Part shown: positions 1-7,883 of the stretch, one piece after another
Layout of the letters: the number at the start of each line of letters is the position of its first letter
How positions within the stretch are numbered: position 1 is the first letter of the stretch
From: Hyphomicrobiales bacterium
GTDB taxonomy: Bacteria; Pseudomonadota; Alphaproteobacteria; Rhizobiales; Phreatobacteraceae
Direction: 5' to 3'
Assembly: GCA_017304475.1 (NCBI GenBank)
Contig: JAFKKV010000017.1
Location: 62,001-126,000, forward strand
Length of the DNA stretch: 64,000 bases
Position numbers and translations under genes: made by a program
The notes under the pieces: generated by a model
What the model was told of the DNA's origin: nothing
Databases searched by the model: none
What the model saw: only the letters and a program-made list of their open reading frames with translations

Positions 1-151
1 CGTCGGCTGCGAAGCCGAAGATCCGTTGCGCCGCCCGGTTCCACGAGGTGATGATGCCGTCGAGATCCTTGCTGACGATGGCATCGTCGGTCGAATCGAC
101 GATCGAGGCGAGCAGTGCCTGATAGTCGAGTTCTGCCCGGGTTTGCGCCAT
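1..151 (-). CDS. PAS-domain sensor protein, N-terminal part only
   Basis: The first 50 codons of a gene that runs off the left edge. The translation starts [20 protein letters not shown] and continues with [19 protein letters not shown], the classic opening of a PAS sensor domain of the kind found in sensor kinases and diguanylate cyclases. The output domain lies outside the window, so it could be a histidine kinase, a cyclase or a chemoreceptor. The ATG at 151 is the only sensible start. The gene is divergent from the TerB-like gene, and an EcfG-type promoter lies between them but points to the right. Confidence 0.75.
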   Translation of the reverse strand, partial: MAQTRAELDYQALLASIVDSTDDAIVSKDLDGIITSWNRAAQRIFGFAAD

Positions 152-179
152 GTCTGCCAGCCCTAGTCGTCGAAATACC

Positions 180-204
180 GGAACAGGGGGCCGGCTGCGC
201 CGTT
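180..204 (+). promoter_or_regulatory. EcfG-type stress promoter (GGAAC-N16-CGTT)
   Basis: GGAAC at 180-184 and CGTT at 201-204 with a 16-base spacer match the alphaproteobacterial general-stress sigma factor (EcfG/SigT/RpoE2) consensus exactly. It points toward the TerB-like gene at 397, leaving a leader of about 185 bases. Function is inferred from the motif only. Confidence 0.65.
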
Positions 205-396
205 TCGGGCATCATGCGAATGCCCTGCCGACACAACCTGCCCGAAAACCGGGACATCTCATCATACTCCTGAAAGGATGTGGAAGTTCCAAACGGCGTG
301 TCATGCCACGCGCATGAACCTCGGCGGGCCAACCGCGGGCTTCGGCACATGTCGACGATTCAGCCGGACGCCGCGGCAATGAAGGCGGAGGGAAAC

Positions 397-1143
397 ATGC
401 CTGCCGGCCCAATCCTACCGCCGCCCGCGCCATCCGGGGTTTCGCCGCTGGTCGCCGGCCTGTCCTTCATCATCGAATATGAGGATGCCGCCGGCCGCTC
501 GCGGCTTCGCCCGGTCACCGTCTGGTCGGTCAGGACCGGCGCCGACGGGGTTCCGCGCCTCATCGTCCGGAGTCATGACAGCAAAACCTCGCATGACGAC
601 GGGGCCCTGCGCTCGTTCCGGCTCGACCGGATCAAGGCGGTCGCCGATCTCGACGGCGTCGTACAGGAGCCGCTGGCCGACTTCTTCCGCGACGCTCTCG
701 GGCTCGTCTGGCCTGTCCCGGGCCAAAAGCCGGCCGATCCGAAACGCGACGCCGATCGCTGGGCCGTCATCCGCAAGGTGACGCGCGACGGCGGCCTCAC
801 TTTGCTGGCGGCCATGGCAGCGGCCGACAGCGATGTCTCGGCCGAGGAAATCCAGGTGATGCTGGATCACGCCACGCGCAGCTGCGCCGCCGAGGGCATC
901 GCTCTCGGTGATGGCGAGCAGGCGCGCCTGCGCCGGTCGATCGCCCGCATGCGGCCGACACCGGAGGCGACTGCAAAAGCCGTCGCGGCGCTGGCGGCCG
1001 AGCACCGCTCGACCATCGAGGCGGTGCTCGCGGCTTGCCTTGCCGTGGCCGACGCCGATGGCTTCCGCCATCACCGTGAAATGACCTTGCTGAACTCCTT
1101 CAGCTTCAACCTGACCGGCAAGCGGCTGTTCGATTCCGCGTGA
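397..1143 (+). CDS. Hypothetical protein with WYL-like N-terminal and TerB-like C-terminal parts
   Basis: A 248-residue protein of unknown function. Residues about 15-100 (around FIIEYEDAAGRSRLRPVTVW) look like the small beta-rich WYL-type segment that often precedes TerB domains. The C-terminal half has two acidic helical segments, LLAAMAAADSDVSAEEIQ and CLAVADADGFRHHREMTLL, typical of the metal-binding TerB/DjlA family. The open frame extends to 280, but the ATG at 397 has a strong ribosome-binding site (GGAGGGAA) seven bases upstream, so it is chosen. There is no signal peptide, so it should be cytoplasmic. The EcfG-type site at 180-204 suggests stress induction. The TerB reading is by motif and moderately safe; the biochemical role is unknown. 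Confidence 0.7.
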   Translation: MPAGPILPPPAPSGVSPLVAGLSFIIEYEDAAGRSRLRPVTVWSVRTGADGVPRLIVRSHDSKTSHDDGALRSFRLDRIKAVADLDGVVQEPLADFFRDALGLVWPVPGQKPADPKRDADRWAVIRKVTRDGGLTLLAAMAAADSDVSAEEIQVMLDHATRSCAAEGIALGDGEQARLRRSIARMRPTPEATAKAVAALAAEHRSTIEAVLAACLAVADADGFRHHREMTLLNSFSFNLTGKRLFDSA

Positions 1144-1230
1144 GCATCGTGACCCGCTCACGCGATCGATCGGCGCCAGCAGGGCACCCGCCTATCTGCC
1201 CGACGTGCCAAAAAAAGACGCGAGCGCCAT

Positions 1231-1255
1231 GGAACCGGCCGTTCGGCGGCACGTT
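1231..1255 (+). promoter_or_regulatory. EcfG-type stress promoter (GGAAC-N16-CGTT)
   Basis: GGAAC at 1231-1235 and CGTT at 1252-1255, 16 bases apart. It sits 47 bases before the ATG of the 30-residue membrane peptide, a normal promoter-to-start distance. Confidence 0.7.
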
Positions 1256-1301
1256 GATGGCGAGGCCGGCATTCCTGGCCCGGCCCCACGGGGAGGCTTC
1301 C

Positions 1302-1394
1302 ATGGGCGTGCTCGATCACCTGTCAGTGGCGATCATGATCGGTCTCGGTTTCCTGACCGGCATCTTCGTCGCCGCCCAGCGCCTCGTGTTCTAG
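1302..1394 (+). CDS. Small membrane peptide (30 aa)
   Basis: A 30-residue single-span membrane peptide: a short head (MGVLDHL), then a hydrophobic stretch SVAIMIGLGFLTGIFVAAQR, ending in LVF. GGGGAGG lies a few bases upstream of the ATG, and a perfect EcfG-type promoter lies just before it. The combination of promoter, ribosome-binding site and clean transmembrane segment is why a gene this short is called. No family is recognised; it would act in the inner membrane during stress if real. The same frame is open upstream, but without a comparable ribosome-binding site. Confidence 0.6.
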   Translation: MGVLDHLSVAIMIGLGFLTGIFVAAQRLVF

Positions 1395-1490
1395 GCCTCG
1401 GACCAGGCCGGCGCGATCATCGGCGCGGCGGGCCGGAGAGCCCGCCCCCTTCTTCCGCGGCGCGCCCGGCCCGAGCCGGCGAGGTCACGA

Positions 1491-2108
1491 TCACGGCTCT
1501 GTCGCCTCGATCGGCATCGTATCGAGCGCTGCCCCCTCATCGGTCTCGCCGGGCCGCCGCACGGGCTTGGCGGCAATGACCTCCGCGGTCGCCAGCCTTC
1601 GATAGAGATTGCGCGAGCGGCGGACCGGCCACCAATCGTAGAATAGGATCTGCGCCGGCCGCCAATTGGCCACCCAGCCGAACACCGAAATGCCGTCGCG
1701 AATGCCCTCCCGCCAGCCGTCACGGATCGGCGCCTCGTCGACGAGGCGCGACAGGGCGGTGCAACAGGCCAGCACGACCAGCCCGATGGCGAGCGAGATC
1801 AGCCCGGTGCGGATCAGCTTTCGGAGATTCTGCGCTTCCGTCGTCGCGGCGCGCTTGAAGTGGACCCGCAGCACGGTGCGCAGCTTGGCGACCGCCCGGC
1901 GGTCCGCCGCCTCGCCGCGCAGGCCGAGCGCGATGACGAAGCGGTTCCGACGCGGCGCGTACCAGGCCTCCGAGGCGATATATTGGGCGGCGGTCGAATT
2001 GAGGCTGAACTCGTGAAAGGGCGAAGGATCAAAACTTGAGAACAATTGGTCGACGTCATGCACATCGAGCGCGATGCGCGTAACCCCGTCGTCCGCTCCT
2101 GATGGCAT
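1491..2108 (-). CDS. Hypothetical membrane protein
   Basis: A 205-residue protein with no recognised family. The N-terminal half is soluble; one clear transmembrane helix follows near residues 100-122 (LISLAIGLVVLACCTALSRL), then an aromatic-rich segment with WRPAQILFYDWWPV that may dip into the membrane, and a polar tail. The ATG at 2108 lies 63 bases downstream of a perfect EcfG-type site on the same strand, which suggests a stress-response role. It is convergent with the small membrane peptide and divergent from the glycosyltransferase operon. Confidence 0.7.
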   Translation of the reverse strand: MPSGADDGVTRIALDVHDVDQLFSSFDPSPFHEFSLNSTAAQYIASEAWYAPRRNRFVIALGLRGEAADRRAVAKLRTVLRVHFKRAATTEAQNLRKLIRTGLISLAIGLVVLACCTALSRLVDEAPIRDGWREGIRDGISVFGWVANWRPAQILFYDWWPVRRSRNLYRRLATAEVIAAKPVRRPGETDEGAALDTMPIEATEP

Positions 2109-2170
2109 GGTCCGGCACCCGCGGGCTTTCTGGCGACGACGACAGGACGCCGGCAGGATCCAAGGCGAAT

Positions 2171-2195
2171 AACGGCGCGGCCAGCCCTTGGTTCC
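2171..2195 (-). promoter_or_regulatory. EcfG-type stress promoter (GGAAC-N16-CGTT), leftward
   Basis: Read on the minus strand, GGAAC (2195-2191) and CGTT (2174-2171) are separated by 16 bases. It points to the membrane protein starting at 2108 and is back to back with the weaker rightward site at 2230. Confidence 0.7.
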
Positions 2196-2229
2196 GCCAC
2201 CGTCAGCCCCGGCGTTACGCCGCAGGCCG

Positions 2230-2254
2230 GGAACGGATCGGCGCCTTGCAGGTT
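2230..2254 (+). promoter_or_regulatory. EcfG-like promoter (GGAAC-N16-GGTT)
   Basis: GGAAC at 2230-2234, 16 bases, then GGTT at 2251-2254. The first base of the -10 differs from consensus but the conserved GTT is kept. It would drive the glycosyltransferase/debranching-enzyme pair with a long leader of about 165 bases. Confidence 0.45.
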
Positions 2255-2429
2255 GAACCTCCTATGAACGCCGGAGCCCCAATCGCTCGCGATGATCAAA
2301 GACTGCCCAATCGGCCAGGCTGAGCCATAGCCCCGCCGCTTTTTGGGGATGCCCTATCAACCTTCGAAACGGCATCGCCGGCTCCGACCGGCACCTTGAC
2401 TGTCGAAGCCCTGCTCCCGCCAGGAGGTC

Positions 2430-3551
2430 ATGCCGATGAAGATCGCCCAGATTGCCCCGCTCTGCGAGCGGGTTCCGCCACGCCTGTATGGCGGCACGGA
2501 ACGTATCGTTTCCTATCTGACCGAAGAACTGGTCCGCCAGGGACATGACGTCACTCTTTTCGCCAGCGGGGATTCCGTCACCGCGGCCGATCTTGTGCGC
2601 TGCACCGACATGGCCCTGCGGTTGAACCCGTCGGTCAAGGACTACCTGCCCTATCACGTCGTCATGCTGGACGAGGTCGCCCGCCGCGCCGACGATTTCG
2701 ACGTGCTCCATTTTCACATCGACATGCTGCAATTTCCGATGCTGCGCGGCGGTCTGGCCGACCGGGCCGTGACGACGCTGCACGGCCGGCTCGACCTGCC
2801 CGACATGATACCGTTCTACGCCGCTTTTCCCGAGGTGCCGCTGGTCTCGATCTCGCAGCACCAGCGCGCGCCCATGCCGCAAGGCCTCAACTGGGCCGGC
2901 AATGTCCATCACGGGCTGCCGGCCGACCTCCTGACGTTCACGCCGCATCCGGCCGGTGACTATCTTGCCTTTCTCGGCCGAATATCGCCGGAAAAGCGGC
3001 CCGACCGGGCGATCGAGATCGCCCTTGCCGCCGGTGTGCCCCTGAAGATCGCCGCCAAGATCGACAAGGTCGACCAAGTCTATTGGGAGACGGTGATCGA
3101 GCCCATGGTCAGGGCGAATCCCAGCATCGACTTTATCGGCGAGATCGCCGAACACGAAAAATCCGAGTTCCTGGGCAATGCGCGCGCCCTGCTGTTCCCG
3201 ATCGACTGGCCGGAACCTTTCGGCCTCGTGATGATCGAGGCGATGGCCTGCGGCACGCCGGCGATCGCCTTCCGCGCCGGCTCGGTGCCGGAGGTGATCG
3301 ATCATAGCCGCTCCGGCTTCATCGTCGACACGATCGTCGAGGCGACCGAGGCGGTGGCCCAGGCGAAGTCGCTCAGCCGCGCCGGGGTGCGCGCGATCTT
3401 CGAGGAACGCTTCGCCACCACGCGCATGGCCGCGGATTATCTGGCGATCTATCGCGCCCTGCCCGGCGTCCGCGCCAAAGCCCCTCGCTTGCGCTATCGC
3501 AACGGCGAGGCGGCGCGCCTGCATCTGGTCGCCTCAGCCTCGCCGGCATGA
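2430..3551 (+). CDS. Family 4 glycosyltransferase
   Basis: A 373-residue GT-B fold glycosyltransferase. The N-terminal Rossmann domain carries PRLYGGTERIVSYLTEELV; the C-terminal donor-binding domain carries GRISPEKRPDRAIEIA and the E-x7-E motif of retaining GT4 enzymes within EPFGLVMIEAMACGTPAIA (E262 and E270). It should transfer a sugar from a nucleotide-sugar donor in the cytoplasm. The acceptor is not deducible. AGGAGGT lies next to the ATG at 2430, with a second in-frame ATG two codons later. It lies 74 bases ahead of a debranching-type glycoside hydrolase on the same strand, so the two probably act on one glucan or compatible-solute pathway under the stress-type promoter upstream. Confidence 0.88.
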   Translation: MPMKIAQIAPLCERVPPRLYGGTERIVSYLTEELVRQGHDVTLFASGDSVTAADLVRCTDMALRLNPSVKDYLPYHVVMLDEVARRADDFDVLHFHIDMLQFPMLRGGLADRAVTTLHGRLDLPDMIPFYAAFPEVPLVSISQHQRAPMPQGLNWAGNVHHGLPADLLTFTPHPAGDYLAFLGRISPEKRPDRAIEIALAAGVPLKIAAKIDKVDQVYWETVIEPMVRANPSIDFIGEIAEHEKSEFLGNARALLFPIDWPEPFGLVMIEAMACGTPAIAFRAGSVPEVIDHSRSGFIVDTIVEATEAVAQAKSLSRAGVRAIFEERFATTRMAADYLAIYRALPGVRAKAPRLRYRNGEAARLHLVASASPA

Positions 3552-3625
3552 GGTGACGTGCATCGGCGCGTGTCGTGACAGCGTTTCCATCGGGAACAAG
3601 CATCCCCTGAGAAAGGTCGAAGCCG

Positions 3626-5842
3626 ATGCCGACGACGAACGCCGCAGCCGCCCCGCACGCGCCGGCACCAGCCGGCGGCATGCCCCAGCCATTGGCACAG
3701 TTCTTCATCCCCGCCGCCGCATCGCTGCAGGAGCGTCAGCCGCGCACGCTCAAACACGGCGACACTTTCGCCGTGTTCGACCATAACGGCGACGCGCTGG
3801 CCGGGCCCGGCAGTCCCGAGGGCCTCTATCATCGGGACACCCGCTATCTCTCGCACCTCTACCTGACCACCGGCGGGGCGCGACCGATGCTGCTGTCTTC
3901 GACGCTGCGCGACGACAACGCGGCACTGACCTGCGACCTGACCAATCCGGATCTCTTCGACGAGGCCGGCAGTCTGATCCTCGGCCACGATCTCGTTCAT
4001 ATCAGGCGCTCCCGCTTTCTGTGGAACGCCACCTGTTTCGAGCGGCTCGCGGTCCGGAATTTCGACACCGTGGCACGGAGCGTCAGGCTGACGCTGGCCT
4101 TCGCAGCCGATTTCGCCGACCTGTTCGAAGTGCGCGGCACGACACGCTCGCGGCGCGGCGAGCATCACAAGCCGCAGGTCCATCCGGACGGCGTGACGCT
4201 CACCTATGCCGGGCTCGACAAACGCCGCCGCCAGACCCGGCTGCGTTTCGAGCCAGCACCGAACCAGATCAGCGCGGAGGTGGCGCTGTTCGATATCACG
4301 CTCGAGCCCGGCGAGCTGAAGCCCCTGTTCATCGAAGTCCGCTGCGACCCGGACGAGGTGGCGCTGCCGACCCGGCGGGCCTTCTTCCTCGCCTTGCGCG
4401 ATTCCCGCCGCGCTCTGCGCGCCTCGTCCTCGCGCGCGGCTTCGATTTCGAGTTCCAACGAAATCTTCAACGAAGCGGCGCGGCGCAGCGTCTCCGACCT
4501 CTACATGCTGGTCACCGACACGCCGCAGGGCCCCTATCCCTATGCCGGCATTCCCTGGTTCTCCACCGCCTTCGGCCGCGACGCCCTGATCACCGCGCTG
4601 CAGATGCTCTGGCTCGACCCGGCGATCGCCCACGGCGTGCTCGGTTACCTCGCCGCCAACCAGGCGACCAGCCTGGACCCCGCCGCCGATGCCGAACCCG
4701 GCAAGATCCTGCATGAGATGCGCCAGGGTGAAATGGCCGAGCTCGGCGAAGTGCCGTTTCGCCGCTATTACGGCAGTATCGATTCCACCCCGCTCTTCAT
4801 TCTGCTCGCCGGCGCCTATCTCCGGCGAACCGGCGACCAGGACACGATCCGCGCGCTCTGGCCGCATATCGAGGCGGCGCTTGCCTGGATCGACAATCAC
4901 GGCGATGTCGACGGCGACGGCTTCGTCGAATATGCGCGGCAGACCGCCGAGGGCCTGGTCAATCAGGGCTGGAAAGACAGCCATGACAGCATTTTCCACG
5001 CCGATGGCCAGCTGGCGCGGGGGCCGGTCGCGCTCGCCGAGGTGCAGGCCTATGTCTTCGGCGCCTGGGTCGCCGCCGCCGAGATCGCGGCGACGCTCGG
5101 CAATGCCGCGCTCGCCGTCGATTTCGAGGCCAAGGCCGAGCGGCTGCGCAAGCGTTTCGACAAAGCCTTTTTCGACGCCGAGCTCGGCACCTATGTACTG
5201 GCGCTCGACGGCGACAAGCGCCCCTGCCGGGTGCGCGCGTCGAATGCCGGCCACGCCTTGTTCACCGGGCTGGCTTTGCCCGAGCGCGCCGCGGCGGTGG
5301 TCGGCACGCTGATGGCCAAGCCCTCGTTTTCCGGATGGGGCGTGCGCACCCTGGCGGCGACCGAAGCCCGCTACAACCCGATGAGCTATCACAACGGCTC
5401 GGTCTGGCCGCATGACAACGCCCTGATCGCCGCCGGTTTCGCCCGCTATGGCTTCCGCCGCGAGGCGGCGCGCATTTTCGAAGGCCTCTACGCCGCCTCG
5501 ATCTATATCGACCTGCACCGCCTGCCGGAATTGTTCTGCGGTTTCCCGCGCCAGCGCAGCCATGGGCCGACCTTCTATCCCGTGGCCTGCTCGCCGCAGG
5601 CCTGGGCGGCGGCGACGCCATTGTCGCTGGTGCAGTCCTGCCTCGGCCTCGGCTTCGACACGAGCGAAGGCCAGATCACCTTCGACCAGCCGGTCATGGC
5701 TGACTTTCTGAACGAGATCACGTTGCGTGGCGTCGCCATCAATGGCGGCTCGATCGACGTTTCGCTGCGGCGAACCGGCACCGAAGTCGTCGCCAATGTT
5801 CTCTCGCGGCGCGGTCATGTCCGCGTCGTAACCATGAGCTAG
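3626..5842 (+). CDS. Amylo-alpha-1,6-glucosidase / glycogen-debranching-type glycoside hydrolase
   Basis: A 738-residue protein with the two-part layout of bacterial amylo-alpha-1,6-glucosidases. An N-terminal beta-sandwich domain (about residues 35-240, with GDTFAVFDHNGDAL near its start and YHRDTRYLSHL) is followed by an (alpha/alpha)6 barrel. In the barrel GIPWFSTAFGRDALITALQM, YGSIDSTPLFILLAGAY and GLVNQGWKDSHDS carry the acidic substrate-site residues usual in this family. No signal peptide is seen, so it should work in the cytoplasm, trimming alpha-glucans or a related glycoside. Full family length. It follows the GT4 gene by 74 bases, probably as one transcript. Confidence 0.88.
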   Translation: MPTTNAAAAPHAPAPAGGMPQPLAQFFIPAAASLQERQPRTLKHGDTFAVFDHNGDALAGPGSPEGLYHRDTRYLSHLYLTTGGARPMLLSSTLRDDNAALTCDLTNPDLFDEAGSLILGHDLVHIRRSRFLWNATCFERLAVRNFDTVARSVRLTLAFAADFADLFEVRGTTRSRRGEHHKPQVHPDGVTLTYAGLDKRRRQTRLRFEPAPNQISAEVALFDITLEPGELKPLFIEVRCDPDEVALPTRRAFFLALRDSRRALRASSSRAASISSSNEIFNEAARRSVSDLYMLVTDTPQGPYPYAGIPWFSTAFGRDALITALQMLWLDPAIAHGVLGYLAANQATSLDPAADAEPGKILHEMRQGEMAELGEVPFRRYYGSIDSTPLFILLAGAYLRRTGDQDTIRALWPHIEAALAWIDNHGDVDGDGFVEYARQTAEGLVNQGWKDSHDSIFHADGQLARGPVALAEVQAYVFGAWVAAAEIAATLGNAALAVDFEAKAERLRKRFDKAFFDAELGTYVLALDGDKRPCRVRASNAGHALFTGLALPERAAAVVGTLMAKPSFSGWGVRTLAATEARYNPMSYHNGSVWPHDNALIAAGFARYGFRREAARIFEGLYAASIYIDLHRLPELFCGFPRQRSHGPTFYPVACSPQAWAAATPLSLVQSCLGLGFDTSEGQITFDQPVMADFLNEITLRGVAINGGSIDVSLRRTGTEVVANVLSRRGHVRVVTMS

Positions 5843-5886
5843 CCTGGCCACGCTTGCATTGGAAGAAGCCAGGACTGGGCGAGCCT

Positions 5887-5911
5887 GGAACAACTTCACG
5901 GGGCAAACGTT
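5887..5911 (+). promoter_or_regulatory. EcfG-type stress promoter (GGAAC-N16-CGTT)
   Basis: GGAAC at 5887-5891 and CGTT at 5908-5911 with a 16-base spacer. It lies 48 bases before the 41-residue membrane peptide, and may also serve the two small genes after it. Confidence 0.7.
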
Positions 5912-5959
5912 AGCCGTGAACCCGGCGGTCGGGACGGCACAATGGGCCGGAGAGCAGTG

Positions 5960-6085
5960 ATGAGACGCCACCTGCGCGGCGCCATGGCCGGGATCTCGAG
6001 CAACGAGCCGACCGGCCGGGCGATGTTCGGGTGGGGCATGGCCGGTGTCGTGCTCCTGGTCCTCATGGTGCTAAGCTGGGCCTGA
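5960..6085 (+). CDS. Small membrane protein (41 aa)
   Basis: A 41-residue protein with a basic head (MRRHLRGAMAGISSNEPTGR) and one C-terminal transmembrane helix (GWGMAGVVLLVLMVLSWA). GGAG lies at usable distance before the ATG at 5960; another in-frame ATG lies six codons upstream. A perfect EcfG-type promoter precedes it. No family is recognised. The basic head with a C-terminal helix suggests an inner-membrane peptide with its N-terminus in the cytoplasm. The call rests on promoter, ribosome-binding site and hydrophobicity together. Confidence 0.5.
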   Translation: MRRHLRGAMAGISSNEPTGRAMFGWGMAGVVLLVLMVLSWA

Positions 6086-6159
6086 CGGCCGGCAGGTCCT
6101 GATCCGTTCGCACTTGCCGAAGGCCGGGGCAGGTTTTGGGCGAGACAGGATCGACGACC

Positions 6160-6363
6160 ATGAGCGACACGGCAGGCACCATCCTCGAACTCGACCGGCG
6201 CATCGCCGCGACGCGCGAGAATATCCGTCAACTCGTCGAACAGGCAGCGGCGGTGACCGGGGCCGCGTCCGAAGAGGCGACCGCCGAACGGATGGCGGAA
6301 CAGGAGGCCCTGCTCGCCGAACTGATCAAGGCGAAAGCCGGTCTGACGGGAGGGACGCCATGA
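6160..6363 (+). CDS. Small helical protein of unknown function
   Basis: A 67-residue, strongly helical, charged protein (for example ELDRRIAATRENIRQLVEQ and ERMAEQEALLAELIKAKAGL), likely a coiled coil. No family is recognised. ATG at 6160 is preferred over the in-frame TTG at 6136. Its stop overlaps the next start by four bases (ATGA), showing that the two are translated together. It lies about 75 bases after the 41-residue peptide and may share the EcfG-type promoter at 5887. Confidence 0.65.
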   Translation: MSDTAGTILELDRRIAATRENIRQLVEQAAAVTGAASEEATAERMAEQEALLAELIKAKAGLTGGTP

Positions 6364-6665
6364 ACACGGCCAATCTTCAGCTCGAAGGCCTCTGCATGGC
6401 CGTGGCCGCGCTGAACCGCCTGTTCGTCGAGAAAGGCCTGGTTTCGCCCGACGAGATCGACCTGGTGCTGCACAAGGCCGAAGCCAGCCTGACCAACGAA
6501 GATCCGCGCTCGGAAGATCTGTCGCCCGCCAACCGCGATGCGGTGGTCTTCCCCCTGCGGCTGCTCCGGCTCGCCAACGCCCAGGCCGGCCAGCCCGCGC
6601 CGTCTTTCGCATCATTGACGAAATCGGTCGCCGGAACCAAGCGTCCCTATAACGACCAGATGTGA
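6360..6665 (+). CDS. Hypothetical protein, coupled to the upstream helical protein
   Basis: A 101-residue cytoplasmic protein. The N-terminal half is helical (LQLEGLCMAVAALNRLFVEK, then GLVSPDEIDLVLHKAEASL); the C-terminal tail is rich in small and polar residues. The segment VEKGLVSPDEID is of a type seen in many short alphaproteobacterial regulatory or adaptor proteins, but no named family is recognised. It overlaps the preceding gene by ATGA, so a joint function or complex with that coiled-coil protein is likely. Confidence 0.65.
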   Translation: MNTANLQLEGLCMAVAALNRLFVEKGLVSPDEIDLVLHKAEASLTNEDPRSEDLSPANRDAVVFPLRLLRLANAQAGQPAPSFASLTKSVAGTKRPYNDQM

Positions 6666-6940
6666 TCGCTCAGGGATCAGCGCCGGAGCAGAGGCCGGCG
6701 GCGCGCGGTCGAAAATGGGCCCGCCTCGTTGCCGAAGCGGGCCAGGGAGGTCTTGGGCATATCGGCTGCAGTTCGCTCCGGCCACACCGTCCTGAGACGG
6801 CAGGTTTTCCGGGGGAACGGGAGCAGTCTAGCCTTTCGGGGCGTCATGGCCAGCAGGCCGAAGGGCTGAGGGCGGCGCGCCATGACCTCTCTGCGCGGCG
6901 ATAGCCCGGAGAAGCCGCCTGCCCGATCGTCGCGCCGACT

Positions 6941-7333
6941 ATGTCATTTGACATTGTGTCCTCCACCAGCCTCGATACGGTCGCGACGCAAGGCCTGCAG
7001 GACGGCCAGCTACGGGGCCGCGCCAGCATGCCGACGACGTCAGGATTTGCCATCGGCGACCGCGTGATCGCCAAGGCCGACGGGCGCGAGATGGAGGTGG
7101 TGAGCGTCCGCCTCGCCGGCTCGGGCAAGACAGCGATTTATTGCGCCTGGGGACCCAAGGGTTCGCATCGCGCCATCAGGCGGTTCCTCGCCGATCAGAT
7201 CGAGAAACTGCCGAAACCGCAAAGGCCGCCCGGCGAAACCGGTTCGATCGGGGCTGAACCGATCCAGGGCGCCAACTCCGGCATTGAGGGCGCGCGACGC
7301 GACCCGACGGATAATGGCCAAGGCGAAGCGTAA
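6941..7333 (+). CDS. YodC-like (DUF2158) small protein
   Basis: Up to 130 residues. The core FAIGDRVIAKADGREMEVVS ... AIYCAWGPKG has the GD-V-K-G-M-V ... C-W pattern of the DUF2158/YodC family, small beta-barrel proteins of unknown function. The start is uncertain: the ATG at 6941 gives an extra 29 residues without a clear ribosome-binding site, while the ATG at 7028 begins just before the domain. The tail after the domain is disordered. No EcfG-type site matches upstream: the GGAAC at 6814 lacks a -10. Confidence 0.65.
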   Translation: MSFDIVSSTSLDTVATQGLQDGQLRGRASMPTTSGFAIGDRVIAKADGREMEVVSVRLAGSGKTAIYCAWGPKGSHRAIRRFLADQIEKLPKPQRPPGETGSIGAEPIQGANSGIEGARRDPTDNGQGEA

Positions 7334-7387
7334 TCCCCGCACTGGTCCGCGCCGGTCGCACGAACGGCCGGGATCGGACGCGACGCG

Positions 7388-7681
7388 TCAGGCTTGGCTG
7401 CCGGTCACGGGATCGACAGCGGGACGGTCGCCATCGTCGCCGCCCGGTGGGTTGTCGAGATCGGCGACCGCCTCCCCGAGCTCCCGGCGTTCGCGCGGAT
7501 CGATCGGCGTGGCGTTGGCGCTGTCCTTGGCCCCCTCGTCGGCGGGTTGCGGTTCGGCCTTTTCCTGGCCCCACATTCTCCCGAGATCATCGGCGACGGA
7601 ATCGTCGATGCGTCGAGACGGCACGGCTCCGGCCTGATTTTCGGGCGCGACGGCCGGTCCGATCATCGCGGTCGTGGCCAT
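7388..7681 (-). CDS. Small disordered acidic protein
   Basis: A 97-residue protein of low complexity, rich in Asp, Glu, Pro, Ala and Gly and without a hydrophobic segment, so probably intrinsically disordered. No family is recognised. AGGGAG lies before the ATG at 7681. An EcfG-like site (GGAAC-N16-GGTT) ends 30 bases upstream, the geometry expected of a short leader, pointing to stress induction. Small disordered proteins of this kind are common in the EcfG regulon. Confidence 0.6.
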   Translation of the reverse strand: MATTAMIGPAVAPENQAGAVPSRRIDDSVADDLGRMWGQEKAEPQPADEGAKDSANATPIDPRERRELGEAVADLDNPPGGDDGDRPAVDPVTGSQA

Positions 7682-7710
7682 GTTCGAGCTCCCTGGCAGT
7701 GTCCATGATC

Positions 7711-7735
7711 AACCCGCGGAAACGGCCTCCGTTCC
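7711..7735 (-). promoter_or_regulatory. EcfG-like promoter (GGAAC-N16-GGTT), leftward
   Basis: On the minus strand GGAAC (7735-7731), 16 bases, GGTT (7714-7711). It lies 30 bases before the start at 7681. Only the first -10 base departs from consensus. Confidence 0.55.
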
Positions 7736-7804
7736 CTGCCACGGCAACAGCGCCCCAAGGTCCAGCACGCGCAATGGTTCGGCGCGGGAAATGGCGCCAC
7801 GCAA

Positions 7805-7833
7805 GAAAAATGGCCCGCCCCGAGGGGCGGACC
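7805..7833 (-). terminator. Rho-independent terminator of the 62-aa protein gene
   Basis: On the minus strand a stem CCGCCCC / GGGGCGG with a short loop is followed by GCCA and a run of five T. It lies about 50 bases beyond the stop of the gene at 7884-8072. Confidence 0.7.
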
Positions 7834-7883
7834 ATTCCGGTGACCTCGCATCAGCGGGCTAACCCGCCCGCGACGGTGCCATT

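Noticed and set aside
3494..5971. Long open frame on the minus strand opposite the debranching enzyme
   Set aside because: It mirrors codon bias of the plus-strand gene, has no recognisable domain or ribosome-binding site, and the plus-strand protein has clear family motifs.
6814..6838. GGAAC at 6814 as an EcfG promoter for the YodC-like gene
   Set aside because: No GTT-containing -10 lies at 16 or 17 bases; TTCG/TCGG is found there.
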